Positions 49,890 to 64,000 of a stretch of 64,000 nt of DNA are shown one piece after another. The translations under genes were made by a program, and so were the position numbers. Origin of the DNA: JALHUB01 sp050010555. GTDB lineage: Bacteria; Chloroflexota; Dehalococcoidia; DSTF01; JALHUB01. The notes under the pieces were generated by a model. That model was not told the DNA's origin. It saw only the letters and a list, made by a program, of their open reading frames with translations, and searched no databases. The stretch spans positions 1 through 64,000 of the forward strand of contig JBEKKV010000004.1 in assembly GCA_050010555.1 (NCBI GenBank), written 5' to 3'. The stretch's first letter is position 1. Every line of letters begins with the position of its first letter.

Positions 49890-51247
49890 TCCTTGCGCTT
49901 CCAGGTTGTGCCCTCGCGGCCGTCCTCAAGCACGATGCCCAGCGCTTCCAGGCGGCTGCGGACCTCGTCCGCCAGAGCGAACTGCTTAGCTTGTCGAAGG
50001 CCTTCGCGCGTCTCGATGAGCAGCTCGATGAACGGCGCGGCGGAAACGGCGGTCTCCCCTTCTTCCAGCGTCAGCCCGAAGATGCCCGCCAGCTCCAGTA
50101 GCGTCGCCTGGGCCTCCCGAATGCTCCGACCTTCGTCGCGGGCTCGGTTGATCTCGCGCGCCAGGTCGAACAGCGCGGCCAGCGCCTGGGCCGTGTTGAG
50201 ATCGTTCTCCATCTGCTCGACGAAGCGCTCCCGGAACGGCGCCGCGTCCAGCGACTCGCCGCCGTCCGGCGAGGGCGCATGCGCCGCCGTCCGGAGCCGT
50301 TCGACGCCGCGCTTGGCCGCTGTCAGCGCCTCGTCTGCGTAGGTGAGCGGGCTGCGATAGTTGGAGCTGAGGATGAACAGGCGCAGCGTGTCGGCGCCGT
50401 GCTGGTCGAGGGCGTCGGTGATGGCGACGAGGTTGCCCAGCGAGCGCGTCATCTTCTCCTCGCCGTCGCTCAGGCGGGCGAGACCGTTGTGCACCCAGAA
50501 GCGCACGAACGGCTTGATCCCGGTGTAGCACTCCGATTGCGCCAGCTCGTTCTCGTGATGGGGGAAGATGAGGTCCTGGCCGCCGCCGTGGATGTCCAGC
50601 CGCCCCAGGTAGCGCAGCGACATGACGGAGCACTCGATGTGCCAGCCCGGCCGGCCCGGCCCCCACGGGCTCTCCCAGGAAGGCTCACCTTCTTTCGAAG
50701 CCTTCCACAGGGCGAAGTCCATCGGGTGCTCCTTGCGCTCGTCGACTTCGATACGTGCGCCCGCCTGCAGGTCGTCCAGCGAGCGCCCGGAAAGCTTGCC
50801 GTACTCCGGATCGCTCCGGACGCGGAAATAGACATCGCCGTCGACGGGATAGGCGTGCCCCTTGGCGATGAGTCCCTGGATCATCTCGATCATGCCGGGT
50901 ATCTCGTGCGTCGCCAGCGGGTAGACGTGCGCCCTCTGGATGCGAAGCCGGTCCATGTCGGCGAAGAAGCGGTCGACGTACTGCCGCGATAGCTCTTCCG
51001 TGGAGACGCCCGTCGCCTGCGCCCGCGCGATGATCTTGTCCTCGATGTCGGTGAAGTTCTGGACGTGGCGCACCTTGTAGCCGCGCCACTCCAGGTAGCG
51101 GCGCAACACGTCGAACACGACGTAGCTCATGGCGTGCCCGACGTGGCAGGGCGCGTACAGGTTGGGCCCGCAGACGTACATCTTCACCGTGTCGTCGGAG
51201 GGCGCGAACTCGTCTTCCGTCCGCGTCAGCGTGTTGTACAGCCTCAT
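49886..51247 (-). CDS. cysS: Cysteinyl-tRNA synthetase
   Basis: 453 aa. Class I synthetase: VKMYVCGPNLY, the HIGH-type motif CHVGHAMS, zinc ligands including GWHIECSVMS and HHENELAQSE, and the KMSKS-type loop reading EEKMTRSLGN. The serine-lysine of KMSKS is Thr-Arg here, a tolerable but unusual change. Makes Cys-tRNA. Its ATG overlaps the cysE stop, as in the cysE-cysS operons of Firmicutes. Confidence 0.96.
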   Translation of the reverse strand: MRLYNTLTRTEDEFAPSDDTVKMYVCGPNLYAPCHVGHAMSYVVFDVLRRYLEWRGYKVRHVQNFTDIEDKIIARAQATGVSTEELSRQYVDRFFADMDRLRIQRAHVYPLATHEIPGMIEMIQGLIAKGHAYPVDGDVYFRVRSDPEYGKLSGRSLDDLQAGARIEVDERKEHPMDFALWKASKEGEPSWESPWGPGRPGWHIECSVMSLRYLGRLDIHGGGQDLIFPHHENELAQSECYTGIKPFVRFWVHNGLARLSDGEEKMTRSLGNLVAITDALDQHGADTLRLFILSSNYRSPLTYADEALTAAKRGVERLRTAAHAPSPDGGESLDAAPFRERFVEQMENDLNTAQALAALFDLAREINRARDEGRSIREAQATLLELAGIFGLTLEEGETAVSAAPFIELLIETREGLRQAKQFALADEVRSRLEALGIVLEDGREGTTWKRKD

Positions 51248-51924
51248 GCTTCGCTTTCCTCGCTAGCCCTGATTTCGGTTGTCTCCGGCGGTTGCCCGTT
51301 AGTCGGGAGCAGGCGACTCTCCAGCCGCTCGACTCGCTTCTCCAGCGCCCGGATCCGGTCCCATTCCGGGTCCGGCATCCGCATCACCGTCTCCTCGCCC
51401 GGCTCCTGGAAGGCGGCGATGTGTCCCGGCACGCCGACGACGGTAGCGTTGGCGGGAACGTCGGTGATGACGACGGAGCCGGCGCCTATGCGCGCGTTCT
51501 CGCCGATCTCTATCGCGCCTATGACCTCTGCGCCCGCGCCGACGGTGACGTTGTTGCGCAGCGTCGGGTGGCGTTTCTCCCGCCTGTGGCTGGTGCCGCC
51601 CAGCGTCACGCCCTGGTAGAGATGGCAGTCGTCGCCGATCTCCGCCGTCTCGCCGATCACCGTCCCCATGCCGTGGTCGATGAACAGCCCCTCCCCGATC
51701 TTCGCGCCCGGGTGTATCTCGATGCCGGTCAGGAAGCGGCCTGCCGCCGAAACGAGGCGCGGCGCCAGCGGAACGCGTCGATTGTAAAGCGTGTGCGCCA
51801 GGCGGTGGAACTGGCGAGCGTGGAAGCCCGGGTATGCCAGGATAACTTCCAGATTGCTCGTGGCCGCCGGGTCACTTCGCCTAGCGGTCTGGATATCACG
51901 AACTATGCTCTGTAAGACTTTCAT
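51244..51924 (-). CDS. cysE: Serine O-acetyltransferase
   Basis: 226 aa. Left-handed beta-helix enzyme with GIEIHPGAKIGEGLFIDHGM (catalytic His), VIGETAEIGDDCHLYQGVTL, GRIGAGSVV-type coils (NARIGAGSVVITDVPA) and the closing VVGVPGHI. Short N-terminal domain, as in the SAT-EpsC group. Produces O-acetylserine, the first committed step of cysteine synthesis. About 30 C-terminal residues after the helix are predicted to form a coil (RIRALEKRVERLESRL). Preceded by a 180-nt leader. Confidence 0.95.
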   Translation of the reverse strand: MKVLQSIVRDIQTARRSDPAATSNLEVILAYPGFHARQFHRLAHTLYNRRVPLAPRLVSAAGRFLTGIEIHPGAKIGEGLFIDHGMGTVIGETAEIGDDCHLYQGVTLGGTSHRREKRHPTLRNNVTVGAGAEVIGAIEIGENARIGAGSVVITDVPANATVVGVPGHIAAFQEPGEETVMRMPDPEWDRIRALEKRVERLESRLLPTNGQPPETTEIRASEESEA

Positions 51925-52104
51925 CTTGCCCTCGATTTCGATTCAGAAGATAGGCCCGCGCGTGCGGGCTGTGCCGCTTTCCGGGCGTCGCTCAGCGCGA
52001 CCGCCCGCTGCTACAGACGCAGCGACATCTCCTGCCCTTCTGCGAGGGCCGCGGCAGGTCCGGCTTTCGGACCGATCTTTGTGAGGAATTAGCGTCCACT
52101 ACCT
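51925..52104 (-). promoter_or_regulatory. GC-rich leader of cysE-cysS with several hairpins
   Basis: 180 nt with GGTCCG/CGGACC, a GGGCGGTCGC/GCGACGCCC hairpin, and GCCCGC/GCGGGC (51954-51969) followed by CTATCTTCT, a terminator-like end about 30 nt before the ATG. A T-box would fit a cysE-cysS operon, but I could not find the T-box motif TGGNACCGCG, so the element stays unnamed. Confidence 0.4.
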
Positions 52105-52572
52105 CTACTCTATCAAGGCGACAGCCATCGCGGCAATCCCTTCGCCTCTGCCTATCGCCCCCAGGCCTTCATGGGTGGTCGCTTTCACGCTTACCCGCGA
52201 CGTGTCGATCTCCAGCGCGGCGGCGATCGCCTTCCGCATGGATGGGATGTGCGGCGCGAGCTTCGGCGCCTCAGCAATCACCGTCGCATCGACGTTGCCG
52301 ACGGCATGGCCGCTCTTGGCTAGCAGCGCCCGCGTTCGCCGGAGCAGCTCCGCGCTGTCGATGTCTTTGTACGCCGGATCGCCCGGGGGGAAATGCCTGC
52401 CGATATCGTCCAGCCCGGCGGCGCCCAGCAGCGCATCGATGACGGCGTGCAGGAGGACGTCGGCGTCGCTGTGGCCGCTCAGGCCCGGCGACCCTTCGAT
52501 CCGAACGCCGCCAAGGATGAGCGGCCGCGCTGCGTCGAAGGGGTGGACGTCGTAGCCGATGCCGACCCTCAT
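52105..52572 (-). CDS. ispF: 2-C-methyl-D-erythritol 2,4-cyclodiphosphate synthase
   Basis: 155 aa. GIGYDVHPF supplies metal ligands D8 and H10, and LSGHSDADVLLHAVIDALLG holds the third histidine and substrate residues; also HFPPGDPAYKDIDS and KATTHEGLGAIGRGEGI. Fifth step of the MEP isoprenoid pathway. One nt after ispD. Confidence 0.97.
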   Translation of the reverse strand: MRVGIGYDVHPFDAARPLILGGVRIEGSPGLSGHSDADVLLHAVIDALLGAAGLDDIGRHFPPGDPAYKDIDSAELLRRTRALLAKSGHAVGNVDATVIAEAPKLAPHIPSMRKAIAAALEIDTSRVSVKATTHEGLGAIGRGEGIAAMAVALIE

Positions 52573-52573
52573 G

Positions 52574-53290
52574 CTACATCCGATGCCACTTCAGAAGCAT
52601 CTGCGCCAGCACGAGGTCTTCGGGCGTCGTCACTTTGATGTTGTGATATGAGCCCATGAAGACCTTGACCTCGTAGCCCATGCGCTCGACGAGAGCGGCG
52701 TCATCGTTGGCGAAGGTCCGGCCGTCCGCCTTGCGGTGCGCCTCCATCAGCAAGTCGTAGCGGAAGACCTGCGGCGTCTGGATCAGCCAGAGACCGTTGC
52801 GCTCCAGGCTCTTTTCGACGATCTGGCGCTCATTGACGAGCTTGAGCGTGTCGTGGACGGGAACCGCGCAGGTAGCGGCGCCGGTCTGACGCGCCGCTGC
52901 CAGCCCCTGCTCGATGAGCTTCGTCGTGACCAGCGGGCGCGCGCCGTCGTGCACTATCACCCACTCGCAGGGACCGAGGGCCTCCAGCCCGGCGCGGACC
53001 GACTGCTGCCGCTCCTCGCCGCCGAAGCAGATCTCCGTAACCTTGCCGAAGTGCGCGCCCTTGATGAGCGACAGCCCGAGCTTCTGCCTGTCCGACGAGA
53101 GCACGAGCGCGATCTTGTCTACCGCCGAGCAGAATTGGAACATGGAGACGGTGTGGGCCAGCAATGGCCTGCCGCCAACGGAGACCCATATCTTGTCGCC
53201 GCCGCCCATGCGCAGGCTTCGACCGGCCGCCACGATTATGGCGCCGACCCCCCTCTTCGTCCGTACCGCGGCCTCGGCATCGTCAGGCAT
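52574..53290 (-). CDS. ispD: 2-C-methyl-D-erythritol 4-phosphate cytidylyltransferase
   Basis: 238 aa. CTP-binding GAIIVAAGRSLRMGGGDK, VIVHDGARPLVT and TANDDAALVER-type FANDDAALVERMGYEVKV. Third step of the MEP pathway, next to ispF, making methylerythritol cytidyl-diphosphate. Follows the PIN-TRAM gene by 9 nt, a common neighbour in bacteria. Confidence 0.95.
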   Translation of the reverse strand: MPDDAEAAVRTKRGVGAIIVAAGRSLRMGGGDKIWVSVGGRPLLAHTVSMFQFCSAVDKIALVLSSDRQKLGLSLIKGAHFGKVTEICFGGEERQQSVRAGLEALGPCEWVIVHDGARPLVTTKLIEQGLAAARQTGAATCAVPVHDTLKLVNERQIVEKSLERNGLWLIQTPQVFRYDLLMEAHRKADGRTFANDDAALVERMGYEVKVFMGSYHNIKVTTPEDLVLAQMLLKWHRM

Positions 53291-53299
53291 GCTTCAAGC

Positions 53300-54349
53300 T
53301 TACCCCTTCGGCTGCGCGAAGATCATCCGTCCCGCTACGGTCTGCAACACGCGCGTGACGGTGATCTCGATCTCCTCGTTCAAACGGCGGCGTCCGCCTT
53401 CCACCACTACCATCGTCCCATCTTCTAGAAAGCCTACTCCCTGGCCAAGTTCCTTGCCTTCCTGGATAACGCGGACCACCATCTCTTCGCCCGGGAGGAC
53501 GATGGACTTGACGGCGTTGGCAAGCTGGTTGACGTTCAACACCGAGACGCCCTCTATCTCCGCCACCCGATTCAGATTGAAGTCGTTGGTGATGATCGGG
53601 CAGCCAAGAATCGAAGCCATGCGAACCAGCTTGCTATCGACCTCCGGCACGTCCTCGAAATCCCTGTCTGTGATCTCTATCGGTACGGGCGACTCCTTCT
53701 GAAGACGGTTCAGCACCTCTAAGCCGCGACGCCCCCGATTACGTCGAAGAGCGTCCGGCGAGTCGGCGATGTGGCGCAACTCATCGAGGACGAAGCGCGG
53801 CAAAACGAGCGACCCCTGGATGAAGCCGGCCTCCGAGACGTCGGCGATGCGGCCGTCGATGATGGCGCTCGTGTCCACCAGGAAGCGCTGCCCCTTGCTC
53901 CAACTCCTGCTGCCGTAGCCGTTACCGCCGTTCTTTGGCCGGCTGCTCATCAGCGCCGTCAGCTCGTCGGCGCGGCCGGCAAACAGCAGCAGACCACCGC
54001 CGCCGGCGATGAAGGCGGTAACCAGCGGCGCAATCCAACCGGCCGGATCAGGCAGGCGCGAGAGGGCGGGCACCAGCAACACAGACACGATGAGACCGGA
54101 GGTCAGGCCCAGCGTCGCCAAGCCGATCTGCGGCAACGAAAGACGCCTTAGATAGCGTCGCATTCTCTCCACCGGCGCAAGGAAGATGATAGGGAATATG
54201 CCTGCCCCAAGAATCGCCCCCACCACGAGAAAGATTGCCACGAACGCCGGCTTCGTCGAACCGCTCTCCCCCGCGGTCGCGAGCCAGCCCAGCCCGAAGC
54301 CGGCCCCACCGAGGAGAAGAGCTCCCACTCCACATAAGAGCACTTTCAT
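53300..54349 (-). CDS. PIN/TRAM-domain membrane protein (YacL-like)
   Basis: 349 aa. Four N-terminal spans (about 1-130), then a PIN nuclease domain with FLVDTSAIIDGRIADV, VLPRFVLDELRHIAD, DSKLVRMASILGCPIITND (the acidic metal residues) and a C-terminal TRAM domain (GEEMVVRVIQEGKELGQGVG). Same layout as YacL of Bacillus, normally near ispD. RNA-degrading role likely but not proven. The start ATG 54349 was chosen because GGGAG is 8 nt upstream; the earlier GTG is inside the ribosome site. Confidence 0.9.
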   Translation of the reverse strand: MKVLLCGVGALLLGGAGFGLGWLATAGESGSTKPAFVAIFLVVGAILGAGIFPIIFLAPVERMRRYLRRLSLPQIGLATLGLTSGLIVSVLLVPALSRLPDPAGWIAPLVTAFIAGGGGLLLFAGRADELTALMSSRPKNGGNGYGSRSWSKGQRFLVDTSAIIDGRIADVSEAGFIQGSLVLPRFVLDELRHIADSPDALRRNRGRRGLEVLNRLQKESPVPIEITDRDFEDVPEVDSKLVRMASILGCPIITNDFNLNRVAEIEGVSVLNVNQLANAVKSIVLPGEEMVVRVIQEGKELGQGVGFLEDGTMVVVEGGRRRLNEEIEITVTRVLQTVAGRMIFAQPKG

Positions 54350-54379
54350 ACCGACCACTCCCTTCCCAGGAGAAAACGA

Positions 54380-54405
54380 AAAGAGCGCAGCTCAGCACGC
54401 TCTTT
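54380..54405 (-). terminator. Terminator-like hairpin before the PIN-TRAM gene
   Basis: Minus strand AAAGAGCG/CGCTCTTT stem followed by TCGTTTTCT, about 30 nt before the start codon. Could be an attenuator of the ispDF-cysES operon, since no gene ends immediately upstream on this strand. Confidence 0.5.
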
Positions 54406-54636
54406 ACAGAAGCCAAGACCCTTCCGACCCAAGGGCAGGCGGGATAGCCTGGGGCGAACAACATCGGACCCGGCCTACTAAGTCTTACGTCCTACAAGAT
54501 TGATGATAGCAGGCGCAGCAACACGCCGTAAAGCAAGGATTTCCCCTATTCCTGCGGGTAGAGGACTCGAAATTGCGGGCGCGACGGCGCTTCGGGTATG
54601 ATCTCCATAAGCTTCGCAATCGCCGGAAAGGCCCCT

Positions 54637-56484
54637 ATGCCGGACTTCGATTCCGTCCTCAAGAACGTCAGCCGCCCCGCCCGTTACGCCGGCGGAGAGT
54701 GGAACGCCGTCGTCAAGGACTGGAGCGCCACGCCCGTGCGCCTGGCCCTTGCCTACCCCGACGTCTACGAGATCGGCATGTCGAACCTGGGCATCGCCAT
54801 CCTGTACGACATCCTCAACAGCCAACCTGACGTGCTGGCCGAGCGCGTCTGTGCGCCCTGGCCGGACATGGAGAAGGAGTTGCGGACGCGCGGCCTTCCC
54901 CTCTTTAGCCTGGAAACGCGTCATCCGCTGGCGGAGTTCGACGCCATCGGCTTCTCGCTCGGCTACGAGCTCACCTTCACCAACGTGCTCAACATGCTCG
55001 ACCTCGCCGGCCTGCGGCTGCGCAGCGCCGACCGAACCTCGGAGCATCCGCTGGTGCTCGCCGGCGGGACGGCTGCCCTCAATCCGGAACCGCTGTCCGC
55101 CTTCATCGATGCATTTGTGCTCGGCGAGGGCGAAGAGGCCGTGCTCGAAATCGCCGAAGTCTTGCGACAGGAGAAGGCGTCGGGAGGCAAGCAGCGGGCG
55201 GACGTTCTCCGGGAGCTTTCGCAGATTCCGGGCGTCTACGTCCCCGGCCTCTACGACGTTGCCTACAATAGCGACGGCACGGTGGCGGAGATTCGACCGC
55301 GGGAAGGCGCGCCAGCAAAGGTGAGGCGCCGCTTCCTGGAGCGACTCTCGCCGCCGCTGCTACGACCCATCGTCCCTTTCATGCAGACGGTGCACGACCG
55401 CGCCGCCGTCGAGATCCAGCGCGGCTGCGTGCGCGGCTGCCGCTTCTGTCAGGCGGGCGTCATCTACCGGCCGCGTCGGGAGCGGTCCTGCGACGAGGTG
55501 CTCGACGCCGCGCGCGCCCTCCTCGCCGCCACGGGCTACGATGAGCTCGGCCTGCTCTCCCTCAACACCGCCGATCACTCGGAGATCGGCCCGATAGTCG
55601 AAGCGCTGCGCCGTGAATTCGGCGAGCGCCTCGCCATCGCCTTGCCCAGCCTGCGCGTCGACAGCTTCTCGGTGCGCCTCGCGGCGTCGGCTTCGGGCCC
55701 GGGGCGTCGCAACATCACTTTCGCGCCGGAAGCAGGCAGCCAGCGGCTGCGCAACGTCATAAACAAGCCGACAACGGACGCCGATCTCCTGCAGGCGGCG
55801 GAGACGGCGTTCGAGCACGGCTGGACGAGCCTGAAGCTGTACTTCATGGTCGGCCTGCCGACGGAGACGCTGGAGGACGCGCAGGGCATCGTCGACCTGG
55901 CGGCCGCGGTGCGCGACGCGGGCCGACGGCGGCACGGCGGCCGAGCCCAGGTGAAGGTAAGCACGTCTATCTTCGTCCCCAAGCCGCACACGCCCTTCCA
56001 GTGGGCGCCGCAGATGCCCGCCGACGAAATCGAAGCGCGCCACGACCTGCTGCGACGCGGCCTCAAGCGCATCGGCGTCGCCTTCACCTGGAACGACCCG
56101 AAGCAAAGCCTTATCGAGGCGATGCTGTCGCGCGGTGACCGGCGTCTGGGCACAGTCATCGAGAGCGCCTGGCGGCACGGCGCCCGCTTCGACGCTTGGA
56201 ACGAGCTGCTGAACGTGGGCGCCTGGCAGTCGGCGCTGGCGGAGTCGGGGCTATCGGCCGAGTCCTACGCCCGGCGTCAACGCGATGAGTTCGAGGTGTT
56301 GCCCTGGTCGCACATCGATAGCGGCGTCAGCGAGGCGTTCCTGCGGGGCGAGTGGCGCAAGGCGCTCAGCGTTGAGACGACGCCGGATTGCCGCGTGGAG
56401 GGCTGCAACGTTTGCGGCCTGCAGGCGTACTCGGAGGCGTGCGCGGAGCGGTTGGCGGTGGTGAGGAGCACGACGAGACGCTAA
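54637..56484 (+). CDS. B12-binding-domain radical SAM protein (TIGR03960-like)
   Basis: 615 aa from ATG 54637 with GGAAAGG upstream. The N-terminal part carries a cobalamin-domain-like region (LALAYPDVYEIGMSNLGIAI, FDAIGFSLGYELTFTNVLNM, LVLAGGTAALNPEPL). The radical SAM core has the cluster motif C-x3-C-x2-C in RGCVRGCRFCQAG, then LLSLNTADHSEI, FAPEAGSQRLRNVINK and KLYFMVGLPTETLEDA. The C-terminal region contains QIDSG-type SHIDSGVSEAFLRGEW, ending in a CNVCG motif. The family is usually found next to a DUF2344 partner; none is present here. Substrate unknown. Confidence 0.88.
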   Translation: MPDFDSVLKNVSRPARYAGGEWNAVVKDWSATPVRLALAYPDVYEIGMSNLGIAILYDILNSQPDVLAERVCAPWPDMEKELRTRGLPLFSLETRHPLAEFDAIGFSLGYELTFTNVLNMLDLAGLRLRSADRTSEHPLVLAGGTAALNPEPLSAFIDAFVLGEGEEAVLEIAEVLRQEKASGGKQRADVLRELSQIPGVYVPGLYDVAYNSDGTVAEIRPREGAPAKVRRRFLERLSPPLLRPIVPFMQTVHDRAAVEIQRGCVRGCRFCQAGVIYRPRRERSCDEVLDAARALLAATGYDELGLLSLNTADHSEIGPIVEALRREFGERLAIALPSLRVDSFSVRLAASASGPGRRNITFAPEAGSQRLRNVINKPTTDADLLQAAETAFEHGWTSLKLYFMVGLPTETLEDAQGIVDLAAAVRDAGRRRHGGRAQVKVSTSIFVPKPHTPFQWAPQMPADEIEARHDLLRRGLKRIGVAFTWNDPKQSLIEAMLSRGDRRLGTVIESAWRHGARFDAWNELLNVGAWQSALAESGLSAESYARRQRDEFEVLPWSHIDSGVSEAFLRGEWRKALSVETTPDCRVEGCNVCGLQAYSEACAERLAVVRSTTRR

Positions 56485-56498
56485 CCCATCGCGGGCAG

Positions 56499-56523
56499 GA
56501 AAAAGCCCCGGGATTCCGGGGCT
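56499..56523 (-). terminator. Rho-independent terminator of rpoBC
   Basis: Minus strand: AGCCCCGG/CCGGGGCT stem with GATT-type loop, then TTTTTCC. Located 27 nt after the rpoC stop and between the convergent ends of rpoC and the radical SAM gene. Confidence 0.85.
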
Positions 56524-56549
56524 CTCTCGCATTGAAATGAATTTGCCGG

Positions 56550-64000
<7,451 letters not shown>

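Noticed and set aside
51925..52104. T-box riboswitch for cysteine
   Set aside because: The conserved antiterminator motif and a clear specifier loop could not be found.

Overview
The window is high-GC bacterial chromosome with almost no non-coding space. Gene content (single-membrane exopolysaccharide export, Hdr/MetFV one-carbon genes, M-box Mg2+ control, a tRNA-tuf-rpmG-secE-nusG-rplKAJL block separated from rpoBC) suggests a Chloroflexota bacterium, perhaps Dehalococcoidia-like. That placement is inference; no rRNA is present to test it. No insertion sequence, phage gene or CRISPR array was seen.

Layout. (1) 1-3056, minus: a glycyl-radical enzyme whose N-terminus looks like an SCP2 lipid-carrier domain, and the start of its radical-SAM activase, which runs off the left edge. 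(2) 3200-8850: a DUF4389 membrane protein, an acyltransferase-3/SGNH protein, and a divergent pair of paralogous secreted proteins of an unrecognised hydrolase-like family. (3) 8844-24725, minus: a 16-kb exopolysaccharide operon with mostly overlapping genes. It runs from WecG-type and initiating glycosyltransferases through Wzz, a BY-kinase-like ATPase, a 46-aa membrane protein, Wzx flippase, glycosyltransferases, methyltransferase, Wzy polymerase, two hexapeptide acyltransferases, deacetylase and FemAB/CelD-like proteins to a DegT aminotransferase. It is preceded by a clear promoter and a leader of about 250 nt that looks structured. (4) 25167-26939, minus: a third member of the hydrolase-like family with a Pro/Thr linker and a CBM-like module.

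(5) 27635-36818, plus: a MarR regulator, then an operon MvhD-like/metF/hdrC/hdrB/hdrA/mvhD/metV. It encodes a methylene-tetrahydrofolate reductase complex of the MetFV-HdrABC-MvhD type, with a 1474-aa HdrA that carries a GltD/NfnB-like NAD(P)H module inside it. (6) 36849-39659, minus: a candidate M-box riboswitch in front of a PRC-MgtE_N-CBS protein and an Nramp-related transporter, probably for Mg2+. (7) 39684-41721, plus: larB-larC (nickel-pincer cofactor). (8) 41740-44542, minus: two paralogous lipoproteins, radC, and a zinc-finger/TM/LysM protein. (9) 44613-49777, minus: tRNA-Thr, tRNA-Tyr, tRNA-Thr, tuf, rpmG, secE, nusG, rplK, rplA, L10 leader, rplJ, rplL. (10) 49886-54349, minus: PIN-TRAM protein, ispD, ispF, cysE, cysS. 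(11) 54637-56484, plus: a B12-binding-type radical SAM protein. (12) 56550-64000, minus: rpoC and rpoB, the latter cut by the right edge.

Start sites were chosen by Shine-Dalgarno spacing and family N-termini; several genes use GTG or TTG, and two appear to use CTG. No searches were run, so all family assignments rest on motifs recognised by reading.
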